Positions 17,983 to 24,283 of a DNA stretch of 64,000 nucleotides are shown here, piece after piece. The notes under the pieces were generated by a model. That model did no database searches and was not told where the DNA came from. It saw only the letters and a program-made list of their open reading frames with translations. This DNA is from a virus. Both the position numbers and the translations under genes were made by a program. Location of the stretch: the IMG/VR virus record IMGVR_UViG_3300033153_010139, positions 55,267-119,266 of that record; one strand, 5' to 3'. Each line of letters begins with the position of its first letter. The first letter of the stretch is position 1.

Positions 17983-18043
17983 GCCAACAACGCTGGCGCG
18001 AAGTTCTACACGATGTTCCGAGAAACATCTTGGAATCGTTCTA
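17983..18043 (-). promoter_or_regulatory. Leader hairpin and tandem TAGAAC boxes for the 17958 gene
   Basis: Minus-strand order: GGGGGTAGAAC (box 18043-18038), a GATGTT/AACATC hairpin, GTGTAGAAC (box 18008-18003), then GCGCCAGCGTTGTTGGCGC (stem of six pairs, 17999-17981). The core GCCAGCGTTGTTGGC occurs twice more on the plus strand (18114, 29582), always just after a TAGAAC box. Confidence 0.5.
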
Positions 18044-18089
18044 CCCCCGTTCTGGCAATGGGTTACGGCTTGTCGCCGCCAAAGGCTTT

Positions 18090-18167
18090 ACGGAATTCCG
18101 TGTAGAACTTTCGGCCAGCGTTGTTGGCGGGGTTGGAGAAGATCCTCGGGAGAACCGGGGGTAGAAC
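18090..18167 (+). promoter_or_regulatory. Leader hairpin and tandem TAGAAC boxes for the 18186 operon
   Basis: The palindrome ACGGAATTCCGT (18090-18101) is followed by TAGAAC (18103-18108) and the conserved hairpin core GCCAGCGTTGTTGGC (18114-18128). A second hairpin (CTCGG, loop GAGAA, CCGGG) comes next, then TAGAAC at 18162-18167. SD GAGGAG follows before the ATG at 18186. The same composite occurs at 29571-29654. Confidence 0.5.
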
Positions 18168-18185
18168 AACCACGAGGAGAACACG

Positions 18186-18449
18186 ATGAACCAAGACACG
18201 GTGAGAGCCGTAATCCTGGGCGCCGCCTGCGGCGATCTGATGAAAGCTGTGGAGCTGGTTCTCGCACCGCTTGCGTGCGTCGAGTCCAATCCGGCTTCGG
18301 CCAGTGCCGCAGGACGATTCGCGGTAAGGGTTCCGATTGCCGATCTTCGCGACCTCAAAGCCAAGCACGATGGGGTGAAGCGCAGTGCTAGGATGACGGG
18401 AGCGGCCGACTGTGCCAACAGCCGACCGCGCCCTAACCCCGAGACCTGA
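18186..18449 (+). CDS. Short protein with ADP-ribosylglycohydrolase-like N terminus
   Basis: 87 residues. The first 19 (MNQDTVRAVILGAACGDLM) match the start of the ADP-ribosylglycohydrolase at 19338 (AVILGAGCGDALGAP), but the rest diverges and lacks the DDT and GDSD metal motifs. It may be a truncated duplicate or the remnant of a gene broken by insertion of the HNH gene that follows. It has its own promoter elements and good SD, so it is probably translated. Confidence 0.55.
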   Translation: MNQDTVRAVILGAACGDLMKAVELVLAPLACVESNPASASAAGRFAVRVPIADLRDLKAKHDGVKRSARMTGAADCANSRPRPNPET

Positions 18450-18462
18450 GATGGAGGTCACC

Positions 18463-19341
18463 GTGGCTGGTACACGTTCTACCCCGAAGCTCTACTCCTA
18501 CCAGGGTCGCCAGTGGCCGCTGCGCGATCTGGCCGAAGCGCACGGCATGGACGTGGGCACGCTCAGGAGCCGCCTCTACCGCGGACTGTCCTTGGAGGCG
18601 GCGCTGGCGCGGCCGGTGGGACCGGCGAACAACCCGAGGCGCAAGCAGGCACCGCACCACAAGACCGCCAAGCGGCTGCTCGGCAACACGTACGGCGAAC
18701 TGACTGTCGTTGGCTACGAGACCGGCCCCGGCTGGAAGTGGAAGTGCCGGTGCTCGTGCGGAGCCGCGGTTCTGCGCGGCCAGAGCGACATGCTGCAAGT
18801 CGCCAGGAACAGCGTCGGCGCGTCCTGCAGCACGGCCCAACACCGCGGCGGGCTACCGCCATTCGAGACCATGCCCGAGTACTCCGTCTGGGGTTCGATG
18901 CGCGCAAGGTGCAACAACCCGAACAACAAGCGCTATCCGCGCTACGGCGGACGCGGCATCAAGGTCTGCTCTCGGTGGAATGAACCGTACAACGGCTTCC
19001 TCCGGTTCGTGCGCGACATGGGCCGCAGGCCGTCGCCGGAGTTGACCATCGAGCGCGTTGACAACGACGGTGATTACGAGCCGGACAACTGCGAGTGGGC
19101 AAGCCGGAAGCAGCAGGCGCGGAACCGCGCAACCAACCGCCACCTGACCATCGACGGTGAAACGCGGACGCTGGCCGAGTGGAGCGAGTTGCACGGAATC
19201 CACTCGGCCACCATCAGCAACAGGCTGGTCCGGGGCTGGCCACCGCGTGTTGCCGTGTCAGCGCCGCCGATGAGCCCACGCGAGATGCAACAACTGAGCG
19301 CCGCAGTGCGGCGCGAGAAACGGAAGAGGGGCGAGACATGA
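18463..19341 (+). CDS. HNH-family homing endonuclease
   Basis: 292 residues from a GTG with GGAGG six bases upstream. The central nuclease region has YGGRGIKVCSRWNE, then ELTIERVDNDGDYEPDNCEW and a QQARNR tail, the free-standing phage HNH/AP2-like homing endonuclease pattern. It is flanked by two copies of a helix-turn-helix-like repeat (about 10-55 and 232-275; YQGRQWPLRDLAEAHGM, IDGETRTLAEWSELHG) likely to read DNA. A relative lies at 53272. Presumed mobile, acting on a nearby phage sequence. Confidence 0.8.
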   Translation: MAGTRSTPKLYSYQGRQWPLRDLAEAHGMDVGTLRSRLYRGLSLEAALARPVGPANNPRRKQAPHHKTAKRLLGNTYGELTVVGYETGPGWKWKCRCSCGAAVLRGQSDMLQVARNSVGASCSTAQHRGGLPPFETMPEYSVWGSMRARCNNPNNKRYPRYGGRGIKVCSRWNEPYNGFLRFVRDMGRRPSPELTIERVDNDGDYEPDNCEWASRKQQARNRATNRHLTIDGETRTLAEWSELHGIHSATISNRLVRGWPPRVAVSAPPMSPREMQQLSAAVRREKRKRGET

Positions 19342-20363
19342 GCATCAGCAGGGAGACGTGCCAGGCGGTCATCTTGGGAGCAGGTTGTGGCGATGCTCTC
19401 GGAGCGCCGACCGAGTTCCACCACATGGACAGCATTCGGCGCCAGTTCGGCCAGGACGGGATCCAGGAGCTGGTGCAGACGTCCGGCCGGTACACCGACG
19501 ACACGGCGATGTTGATCGCGCTGGCCGAGGGCCTGCTCGATGCGCACGGAGGCGCCCAGAGCTGGCGCGGCTACCCCGAAGCCCCAATGACCAGCCCGGA
19601 CTTCGTGATGCCCTACGTCGCCAGGAGTTTCGTCGAGTGGTCCAACTCCGACCAGACCGGCCGCGCTCCCGGCAACACCTGCCTGGGCGGCTGCCGCAAC
19701 ATGGAGAAGGGCATGTCCTGGCGCGAATCCGGGATCGCCCGCTCGAAGGGCTGCGGCGGGATCATGCGGGTGGCCCCCGTCGGGCTGGTCTACTCCGACG
19801 CCGGGGATGTCCTGAAGATCGCCCAAGCGCAGTGCACCTGCACACACGGACACCCGTCCGCCTACCAGGCTGCGCAGCTCGGGGCACTCGCTGTCCACCT
19901 GCTCGCGCGTCGCGGGCTCCCGGCATCCGACCTGCTCGAAACGCTCCGCGAGACGCTGGCCGTGATGCCCGACCCCGACCCCACGCTGACCGACCTGCTC
20001 TGGCGCGTCCGCGGGGCCCTCGATCTGGTCCACACAGGCAAGGCCGGGCCGCACGAGGTCCAGCAACACATGGCCGGCGGCCCCAAGAACCTGGGCGAGA
20101 GCTGGCACGGCGACGAGGCGCTGGCGTCGTCGCTGTTCTGCTTCCTGCTCGCGCACGAGGCCGGCGAGGGCTACATCGAGACCGTGCGCTACGGCGCCAA
20201 CACCGACGGCGACAGCGATTCGATCGCAACGATCGCGGGCGGCATGGCCGGAGCCTACTGGGGGCTGGGCGAGAAGGGCGTGCCCCAGAGCTGGATCGAC
20301 CAGGTCGAGAGTGCCGACTACCTGCTGACGCTGGCCGACCGGCTCCACGCGGCGGCGCTGTGA
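19338..20363 (+). CDS. ADP-ribosylglycohydrolase (DraG/ADPRH family)
   Basis: 341 residues, start ATG overlapping the upstream stop. All family motifs are present: GCGDALGAPTE (about 16-26), YTDDTAM (about 51-57), GCGGIMRVAPVGL (about 136-148), CTHGHPSA and NTDGDSDSIATIAGG near the C terminus. The Asp residues coordinate two Mg ions. The family removes ADP-ribose from protein Arg or from other acceptors. In a phage it could reverse ADP-ribosylation by host defence toxins or regulate host enzymes; that role is inference. Confidence 0.88.
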   Translation: MSISRETCQAVILGAGCGDALGAPTEFHHMDSIRRQFGQDGIQELVQTSGRYTDDTAMLIALAEGLLDAHGGAQSWRGYPEAPMTSPDFVMPYVARSFVEWSNSDQTGRAPGNTCLGGCRNMEKGMSWRESGIARSKGCGGIMRVAPVGLVYSDAGDVLKIAQAQCTCTHGHPSAYQAAQLGALAVHLLARRGLPASDLLETLRETLAVMPDPDPTLTDLLWRVRGALDLVHTGKAGPHEVQQHMAGGPKNLGESWHGDEALASSLFCFLLAHEAGEGYIETVRYGANTDGDSDSIATIAGGMAGAYWGLGEKGVPQSWIDQVESADYLLTLADRLHAAAL

Positions 20364-20773
20364 AGCTGATCGACCTCACCGGCTCGGATCGCCGGTTGCG
20401 CGTCCGACGCGTGAACGAGGAAAGCCTGGCGCGCTACGTGGCTGCCGAGGCGCGCAAGGATGACACGTGGGTCGTCGATGTCCGGCACGGCGGCACGGTG
20501 GCCAACGCCTACGGCTACCCCGCCGAGACCGAATGCGCGCTGGCGGTCGCCAGCCCGGCCGGGTTGGTGATCGTCTGGCTCGCGCGGGCCAGCGCCAACG
20601 CGACGACCGAGCGGGGTGCGGCCGAAGCGTGCCTGCTGGGCGCCGGTGACCTGTGGGACGGCCGCGTCAAGCGCGAGGAGCGCAAGGACGCGGCGTGGGA
20701 GCTGATCAAGGCGACCTTCGCCGAGGAGATGCCGGTCGTAGACCAGCTCGCATCGCTCGTGGGGGCGGCATGA
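20360..20773 (+). CDS. Small acidic protein ending in the SAVD-type motif
   Basis: 137 residues, GTG overlapping the previous stop. The N-terminal 110 residues are alpha/beta (MKLIDLTGSDRRLRVRRVNE, CALAVASPAGLVIVWLARAS) with no known family. It ends EEMPVVDQLASLVGAA, the first instance in the window of the C-terminal S/P-A-V-D-x-L motif shared by many small proteins here. Confidence 0.65.
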   Translation: MKLIDLTGSDRRLRVRRVNEESLARYVAAEARKDDTWVVDVRHGGTVANAYGYPAETECALAVASPAGLVIVWLARASANATTERGAAEACLLGAGDLWDGRVKREERKDAAWELIKATFAEEMPVVDQLASLVGAA

Positions 20774-20949
20774 AGCGCGAACGGTGCGGTACTGCGCTCG
20801 TGGTCGAGCGCTACGGCGGCGGTCAGCGCTGGCACTGCCCAACCTGCGACAAGCGCTGGAACGACCGCCACATGACGGTAGTCACGTGGACCAACAGCGC
20901 GCCGCCGGCCGGCCGCCACTGCGCCAACTCGCGAAGGAGCTACCGGTGA
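20770..20949 (+). CDS. Mini zinc-ribbon protein
   Basis: 59 residues, ATG overlapping the upstream stop. RCGTALVVERYGGGQRWHCP with TCDKRW gives CxxC-type pairs (Cys6, Cys24, Cys27) and His/Cys near the end, suggesting a small zinc finger. Function unknown. Confidence 0.55.
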   Translation: MKRERCGTALVVERYGGGQRWHCPTCDKRWNDRHMTVVTWTNSAPPAGRHCANSRRSYR

Positions 20950-21293
20950 CCGGGCCCGGCGAGACTGTGGAGCTGCTGCCCCCGTGGCCGCACGGCGCGA
21001 CCGGAACGGTGGTACGTGCCGAGGACGATGGGCGCATCGCCGTGCGGTTCGACTGCCGGTCAGCGCTGCCGCCCGACAAGCAGGTCATCCTGGTCTACCC
21101 CCAGGACATCAGGCCATGCCTCGATCCGCGCAAGAACGCCCGCCGGTTCGAGCTGATCAACAAGGAGATGGACGACGGGGAACTGACCGCCGAGGAGGCG
21201 ACCGAGCTGGAGAGCCTGGAGCAGTGGTGCGACGAGGCGATGGACAAGATCTGCCCGCTGCCCGAGCCGCCAGCGATTGGAGGAGAGGAATGA
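20946..21293 (+). CDS. Small protein with beta-barrel N terminus
   Basis: 115 residues from an overlapping GTG. The opening GETVELLPPWPHGATGTVVR then IAVRFDC resembles small SH3-like barrels, like those at 32092 and 33655. The second half is an acidic helix pair (FELINKEMDDGELTAEEATE). Function unknown. Confidence 0.6.
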   Translation: MTGPGETVELLPPWPHGATGTVVRAEDDGRIAVRFDCRSALPPDKQVILVYPQDIRPCLDPRKNARRFELINKEMDDGELTAEEATELESLEQWCDEAMDKICPLPEPPAIGGEE

Positions 21294-22114
21294 CCAAGGT
21301 CGCAGTCATCGGAGATGTCCACGGGCACGCCACCCAGCTGCTGGCCGCGCTCGATCGCGTGGAGACCGAAGGCGTGGATCGCATCATCCTGCTGGGCGAC
21401 TTGATCGACCGGGGCACCGGCTCGATGGCGTGCCTACGGCTCGCGCAGACGCGAACCTTCCGGGCGCGCAACGGACGGCGCTACAGCCTGGAGATCGTCA
21501 AAGGCAATCACGAGGACGCCTACGTCCGACTCGCGGACGGAATCCCCAAGCCGGGGCGGGATCGCGTTTCGCCGGCAGAATCGCACCCGTTCTACGGGCG
21601 CCTGACCGCGGACGATCTGGCCTGGATGCGCGGCCTGCCGCACTACATCCGCGTTGACGAGCTGAACGTGACCTGCCTGCACGGCGGCGTCACGCCCTTC
21701 CAGTTCGATCTGGACGTGGCCGGACCTTGGGTCCTGCGCGCACGCTACCTGAGCGACGAGGGCCACGCGCTGGTCTCGACCATGTCCAGCGAATGGTTCT
21801 GGGCCGACACCTACAACGGGCGGTTCGGCACGATCGTGTTCGGCCACGAGGGGCACACGCTGCCGACCCGCTACCCGCACGCCATCGCGCTCGACGGCGA
21901 GGGCTTCGGGCGGCTGCACGGCGTGATCCTCTCCGACGAGCCGAACGACAAGCCGGAGGCCGCTTTCACGATCGCCTACGGCTCGCGAAGGGTCGTCAAC
22001 CACAAGCGCCTGTCCGAGCGCCCCATGCGGGTGCACGGCGGTTGGCGCCGAGACGCTCGGCTGCGGGAAGCGCAGAAGCGCACAGCACAACGCCTGCTCT
22101 GGGGGAATGCGTGA
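21290..22114 (+). CDS. PPP-family serine/threonine protein phosphatase
   Basis: 274 residues, SD GGAGAGGA. Motifs GDVHGH (8-13), GDLIDRG (about 36-42), KGNHED (about 70-75), LHGG (about 130) and GHEGH (about 185) match the lambda-type PPP phosphatases, which are Mn-dependent and dephosphorylate proteins or small phosphoesters. The C-terminal 60 residues are basic. Possible roles are reversing host kinase defence or hydrolysing a nucleotide signal; neither can be chosen from sequence. Confidence 0.85.
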   Translation: MTKVAVIGDVHGHATQLLAALDRVETEGVDRIILLGDLIDRGTGSMACLRLAQTRTFRARNGRRYSLEIVKGNHEDAYVRLADGIPKPGRDRVSPAESHPFYGRLTADDLAWMRGLPHYIRVDELNVTCLHGGVTPFQFDLDVAGPWVLRARYLSDEGHALVSTMSSEWFWADTYNGRFGTIVFGHEGHTLPTRYPHAIALDGEGFGRLHGVILSDEPNDKPEAAFTIAYGSRRVVNHKRLSERPMRVHGGWRRDARLREAQKRTAQRLLWGNA

Positions 22115-22650
22115 CGAGAAGGTACCGGAAGCCGAAGATCTTCACCGAAGACCCTGACCAAATGGCGGCCATGCGCCGCTGCGGCCAGTGCACGGCGTGC
22201 TGCACGTGCCCGAGCTTGAGCGTGCCCGACTGCAAGCGCCTCGACGCGCACTGCGTGCACCTGCGCCGCGGGCGCGCGAAGGCGAGATGCCCAGGGTGCG
22301 CCATCTACGACGCGAAGCCGGGCAACTGCCAGGACTACGCCTGCTTCTGGCGGCTGGGGATGCTCGGCCGACACGAGCGCCCGGACAAGCTGGGCATCAT
22401 CTTCGACACGGCGGCGCCGACGGTGCAGAAGGTGATCGCGGCAGCTGGCGTGCCGGTCGTGCTCGCGCGAGAGACCTACCCGGGCTCGTCCAACAACTCG
22501 CGCACGAAGATAGCGATCCTCGCCATGGCGGACAGCTTCGGCGTGATCCGCGTCGGCGTTGCGGCCGGTCCGATCGTTCACGCGGCGACGCAGGAGATTA
22601 CCGACAAGGTCATCGCGGCCATCGAAGCGGTGGAAGCGGAGAGCGCATGA
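22111..22650 (+). CDS. YkgJ-like cysteine-cluster protein
   Basis: 179 residues, overlapping GTG. Cysteines RCGQCTACCTCP (about 24-35), then CKRLDAHC, CPGCAIYD and NCQDYACFW follow the CxxCxxCC family (YkgJ/Fli-B-like), thought to bind zinc or an iron-sulphur cluster and linked in other contexts to protein N-methylation. The last 60 residues form an alpha/beta end. Function unproven. Confidence 0.75.
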   Translation: MTRRYRKPKIFTEDPDQMAAMRRCGQCTACCTCPSLSVPDCKRLDAHCVHLRRGRAKARCPGCAIYDAKPGNCQDYACFWRLGMLGRHERPDKLGIIFDTAAPTVQKVIAAAGVPVVLARETYPGSSNNSRTKIAILAMADSFGVIRVGVAAGPIVHAATQEITDKVIAAIEAVEAESA

Positions 22651-23039
22651 TCGAGCGCCGGGTGATCTACGACGAGACCGACGTCAAGCTCGTGATGCGC
22701 TTCGCGCAGGAGAACAAGAAGGGCGAGGTCGTCGAGCGCCGTTACGCCGCCCGGCGCAGCGCTGGCGGGAAACACGAGTGGTACGTCACCTTGACCCCCT
22801 CTCGGGCGTACGGGTTCGATGACGTGGCCTGGGCGCGGCGCTACTCGAAGATCGTCAAGCGGTTCAAAGAGTTCGCGGAGGGCGCCCACGGCAAGGGCTG
22901 GAGGACGGAGGTCGTCGAGATGACCGACCGCCGCGTCAGGACGCGCGAGATCAAACAGCTCTACCCGGTCGTAGACGCGATCGAGGCTCTGGCGGACCTG
23001 GGACGCGCGACGAACAAGAGAATCGCAGGAGGAGTCTGA
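22647..23039 (+). CDS. Small basic protein with SAVD-like end
   Basis: 130 residues. A beta-rich N-terminal region (RRVIYDETDVKLVMRFAQEN, HEWYVTLTPSRAYGF), then a helix and VVDAIEALADLGRATNKR, a longer variant of the SAVD motif. The first base of the next ATG is the last base of this stop codon. Function unknown. Confidence 0.6.
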   Translation: MIERRVIYDETDVKLVMRFAQENKKGEVVERRYAARRSAGGKHEWYVTLTPSRAYGFDDVAWARRYSKIVKRFKEFAEGAHGKGWRTEVVEMTDRRVRTREIKQLYPVVDAIEALADLGRATNKRIAGGV

Positions 23040-23572
23040 TGGGGAGGCGTATCGGTCGTGGCACGAAACGACTGCGCGAGCGGCAACGAGCGGAGCGCGT
23101 CGCGTGTCGCACTAAGCACGACGCGTGCATGAAGGAACTGGCAGAGAGGGACAAGCGAGACAGTGAGGCCGCGCGAGTTGCCCAGGTGAAGGCCGCCGCT
23201 CAGGCGAAGATAGATCGGGCAAGGGCTAAGGAACTGACCGACCGGCTCGGGGCCTTGGGCTTCAAGATCGGCGTGATCCGGGCGTGCGCTTTGCCCGACC
23301 TCTCGCCTCGCAACATCTACACTCTCGATGAAAGCGAGCTGGAGAGGCTGGTTGCCGCGCTAATCGAGCGCCGCACGCCGCGCGGCGGTGTGATGCGGCT
23401 CCCGCGGGCGCTGGCGCCGCGCGTCGGCACCAGGCCGGGGATGATCGGCCGGTTCATCTGCAAGCTCGCTGGACACCCGCCAGGTCCGGTCTGGCGGGGA
23501 GTTCCGCCGGACGGGGAGGGCGCCGACCTCCGATGCCGGGCTTGTGGGGGCGTTGTCCGCCAACCGGGGTAG
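23039..23572 (+). CDS. Protein with basic coiled N terminus and C-terminal zinc knuckle
   Basis: 177 residues. Residues 1-70 are a Lys/Arg/Ala coiled coil (RLRERQRAERVACRTKHDAC). A middle helical region (YTLDESELERLVAALIERRT) follows. The end has CKLAGHPPGP and LRCRACGGVV, a possible zinc site made of Cys, His and CxxC. SD AGGAGG. Its TAG stop is the TAG of the next TAGAAC box. Confidence 0.6.
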   Translation: MGRRIGRGTKRLRERQRAERVACRTKHDACMKELAERDKRDSEAARVAQVKAAAQAKIDRARAKELTDRLGALGFKIGVIRACALPDLSPRNIYTLDESELERLVAALIERRTPRGGVMRLPRALAPRVGTRPGMIGRFICKLAGHPPGPVWRGVPPDGEGADLRCRACGGVVRQPG

Positions 23573-23575
23573 AAC
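23570..23575 (+). promoter_or_regulatory. TAGAAC box upstream of 23593
   Basis: CCGGGGTAGAACAAC, 17 bases before the ATG, with a GGCG/CGCC hairpin just upstream (23549-23561). Same core as the boxes at 18162, 29649 and 60053. Confidence 0.45.
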
Positions 23576-23592
23576 AACTGCGGAGGCCGACC

Positions 23593-24276
23593 ATGAGCAA
23601 GCCACGCGTTCTCGTCATTGGCGGTAAGCGTAAGAACATTCCGGCTTGGGCCGATGCCGCCTTCGAGATCGTGCTGTTAGAGCAGGAGGGGCCGAAGGCG
23701 CGTATCGAGCCGCCCGAGGCGCCGTGTTCCGCGATCGTGATCTACACGGGGGCCGTCTCGCACCAGCACTCCGGGCAGGCGCACGAGATGGGCTCCACGT
23801 GGGACGTGCCGGTGCTCAAGGCGCGCGACGGTTGGAGTACCGCTGTCCAGCAGGCCGCGCAAATCGGCGCTACGTGGTTCGTGGACGCCGTGCAGACCGG
23901 CGCCGCGGCCATCAGCGACAAGAACCCGCCGCGCGCTGAAGAGGCCGCCAAGATCGTGGACAACGCTTGGCGCGATCACGCCGAGCAGGAGGCCGCCAGG
24001 AGCGACGGCCTGGAGAAGCGGCTACGCAAAGTTCAGGTCAAGCTCGACAAGGCCAACGAGGTGATCGCCCGCCTGCGGTCTGGCGCAGAGGAGCGGATCC
24101 TCTCCGAGATCAGGCGGCGTGCGGCAGAGGTGCGCCAGGAGCGGGAAGGGCTGAAGACCGAGAAGCGCATCGTGCACGGCATCACGCAGGATTTGGCCAG
24201 CTGGCTCGGCAAGGCCGCCGACCTGCACGCTCATCTGAAAGAGGTCGAGGCGCGCTTGCAGGACGAGGTAGACTGA
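23593..24276 (+). CDS. DUF2325-like N-terminal domain with coiled-coil tail
   Basis: 227 residues, start chosen at the ATG after SD GGAGG. Residues 1-110 are a Rossmann-like fold (RVLVIGGKRKNIPAW, AIVIYTGAVSHQHS) resembling DUF2325 proteins, which have a GG near the start and an SH motif. Residues 120-227 are a long coiled coil (EAARSDGLEKRLRKVQVKLD). Possibly a nucleotide-sensing or scaffolding protein. The family assignment is tentative. Confidence 0.55.
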   Translation: MSKPRVLVIGGKRKNIPAWADAAFEIVLLEQEGPKARIEPPEAPCSAIVIYTGAVSHQHSGQAHEMGSTWDVPVLKARDGWSTAVQQAAQIGATWFVDAVQTGAAAISDKNPPRAEEAAKIVDNAWRDHAEQEAARSDGLEKRLRKVQVKLDKANEVIARLRSGAEERILSEIRRRAAEVRQEREGLKTEKRIVHGITQDLASWLGKAADLHAHLKEVEARLQDEVD

Positions 24277-24283
24277 CCCGACC

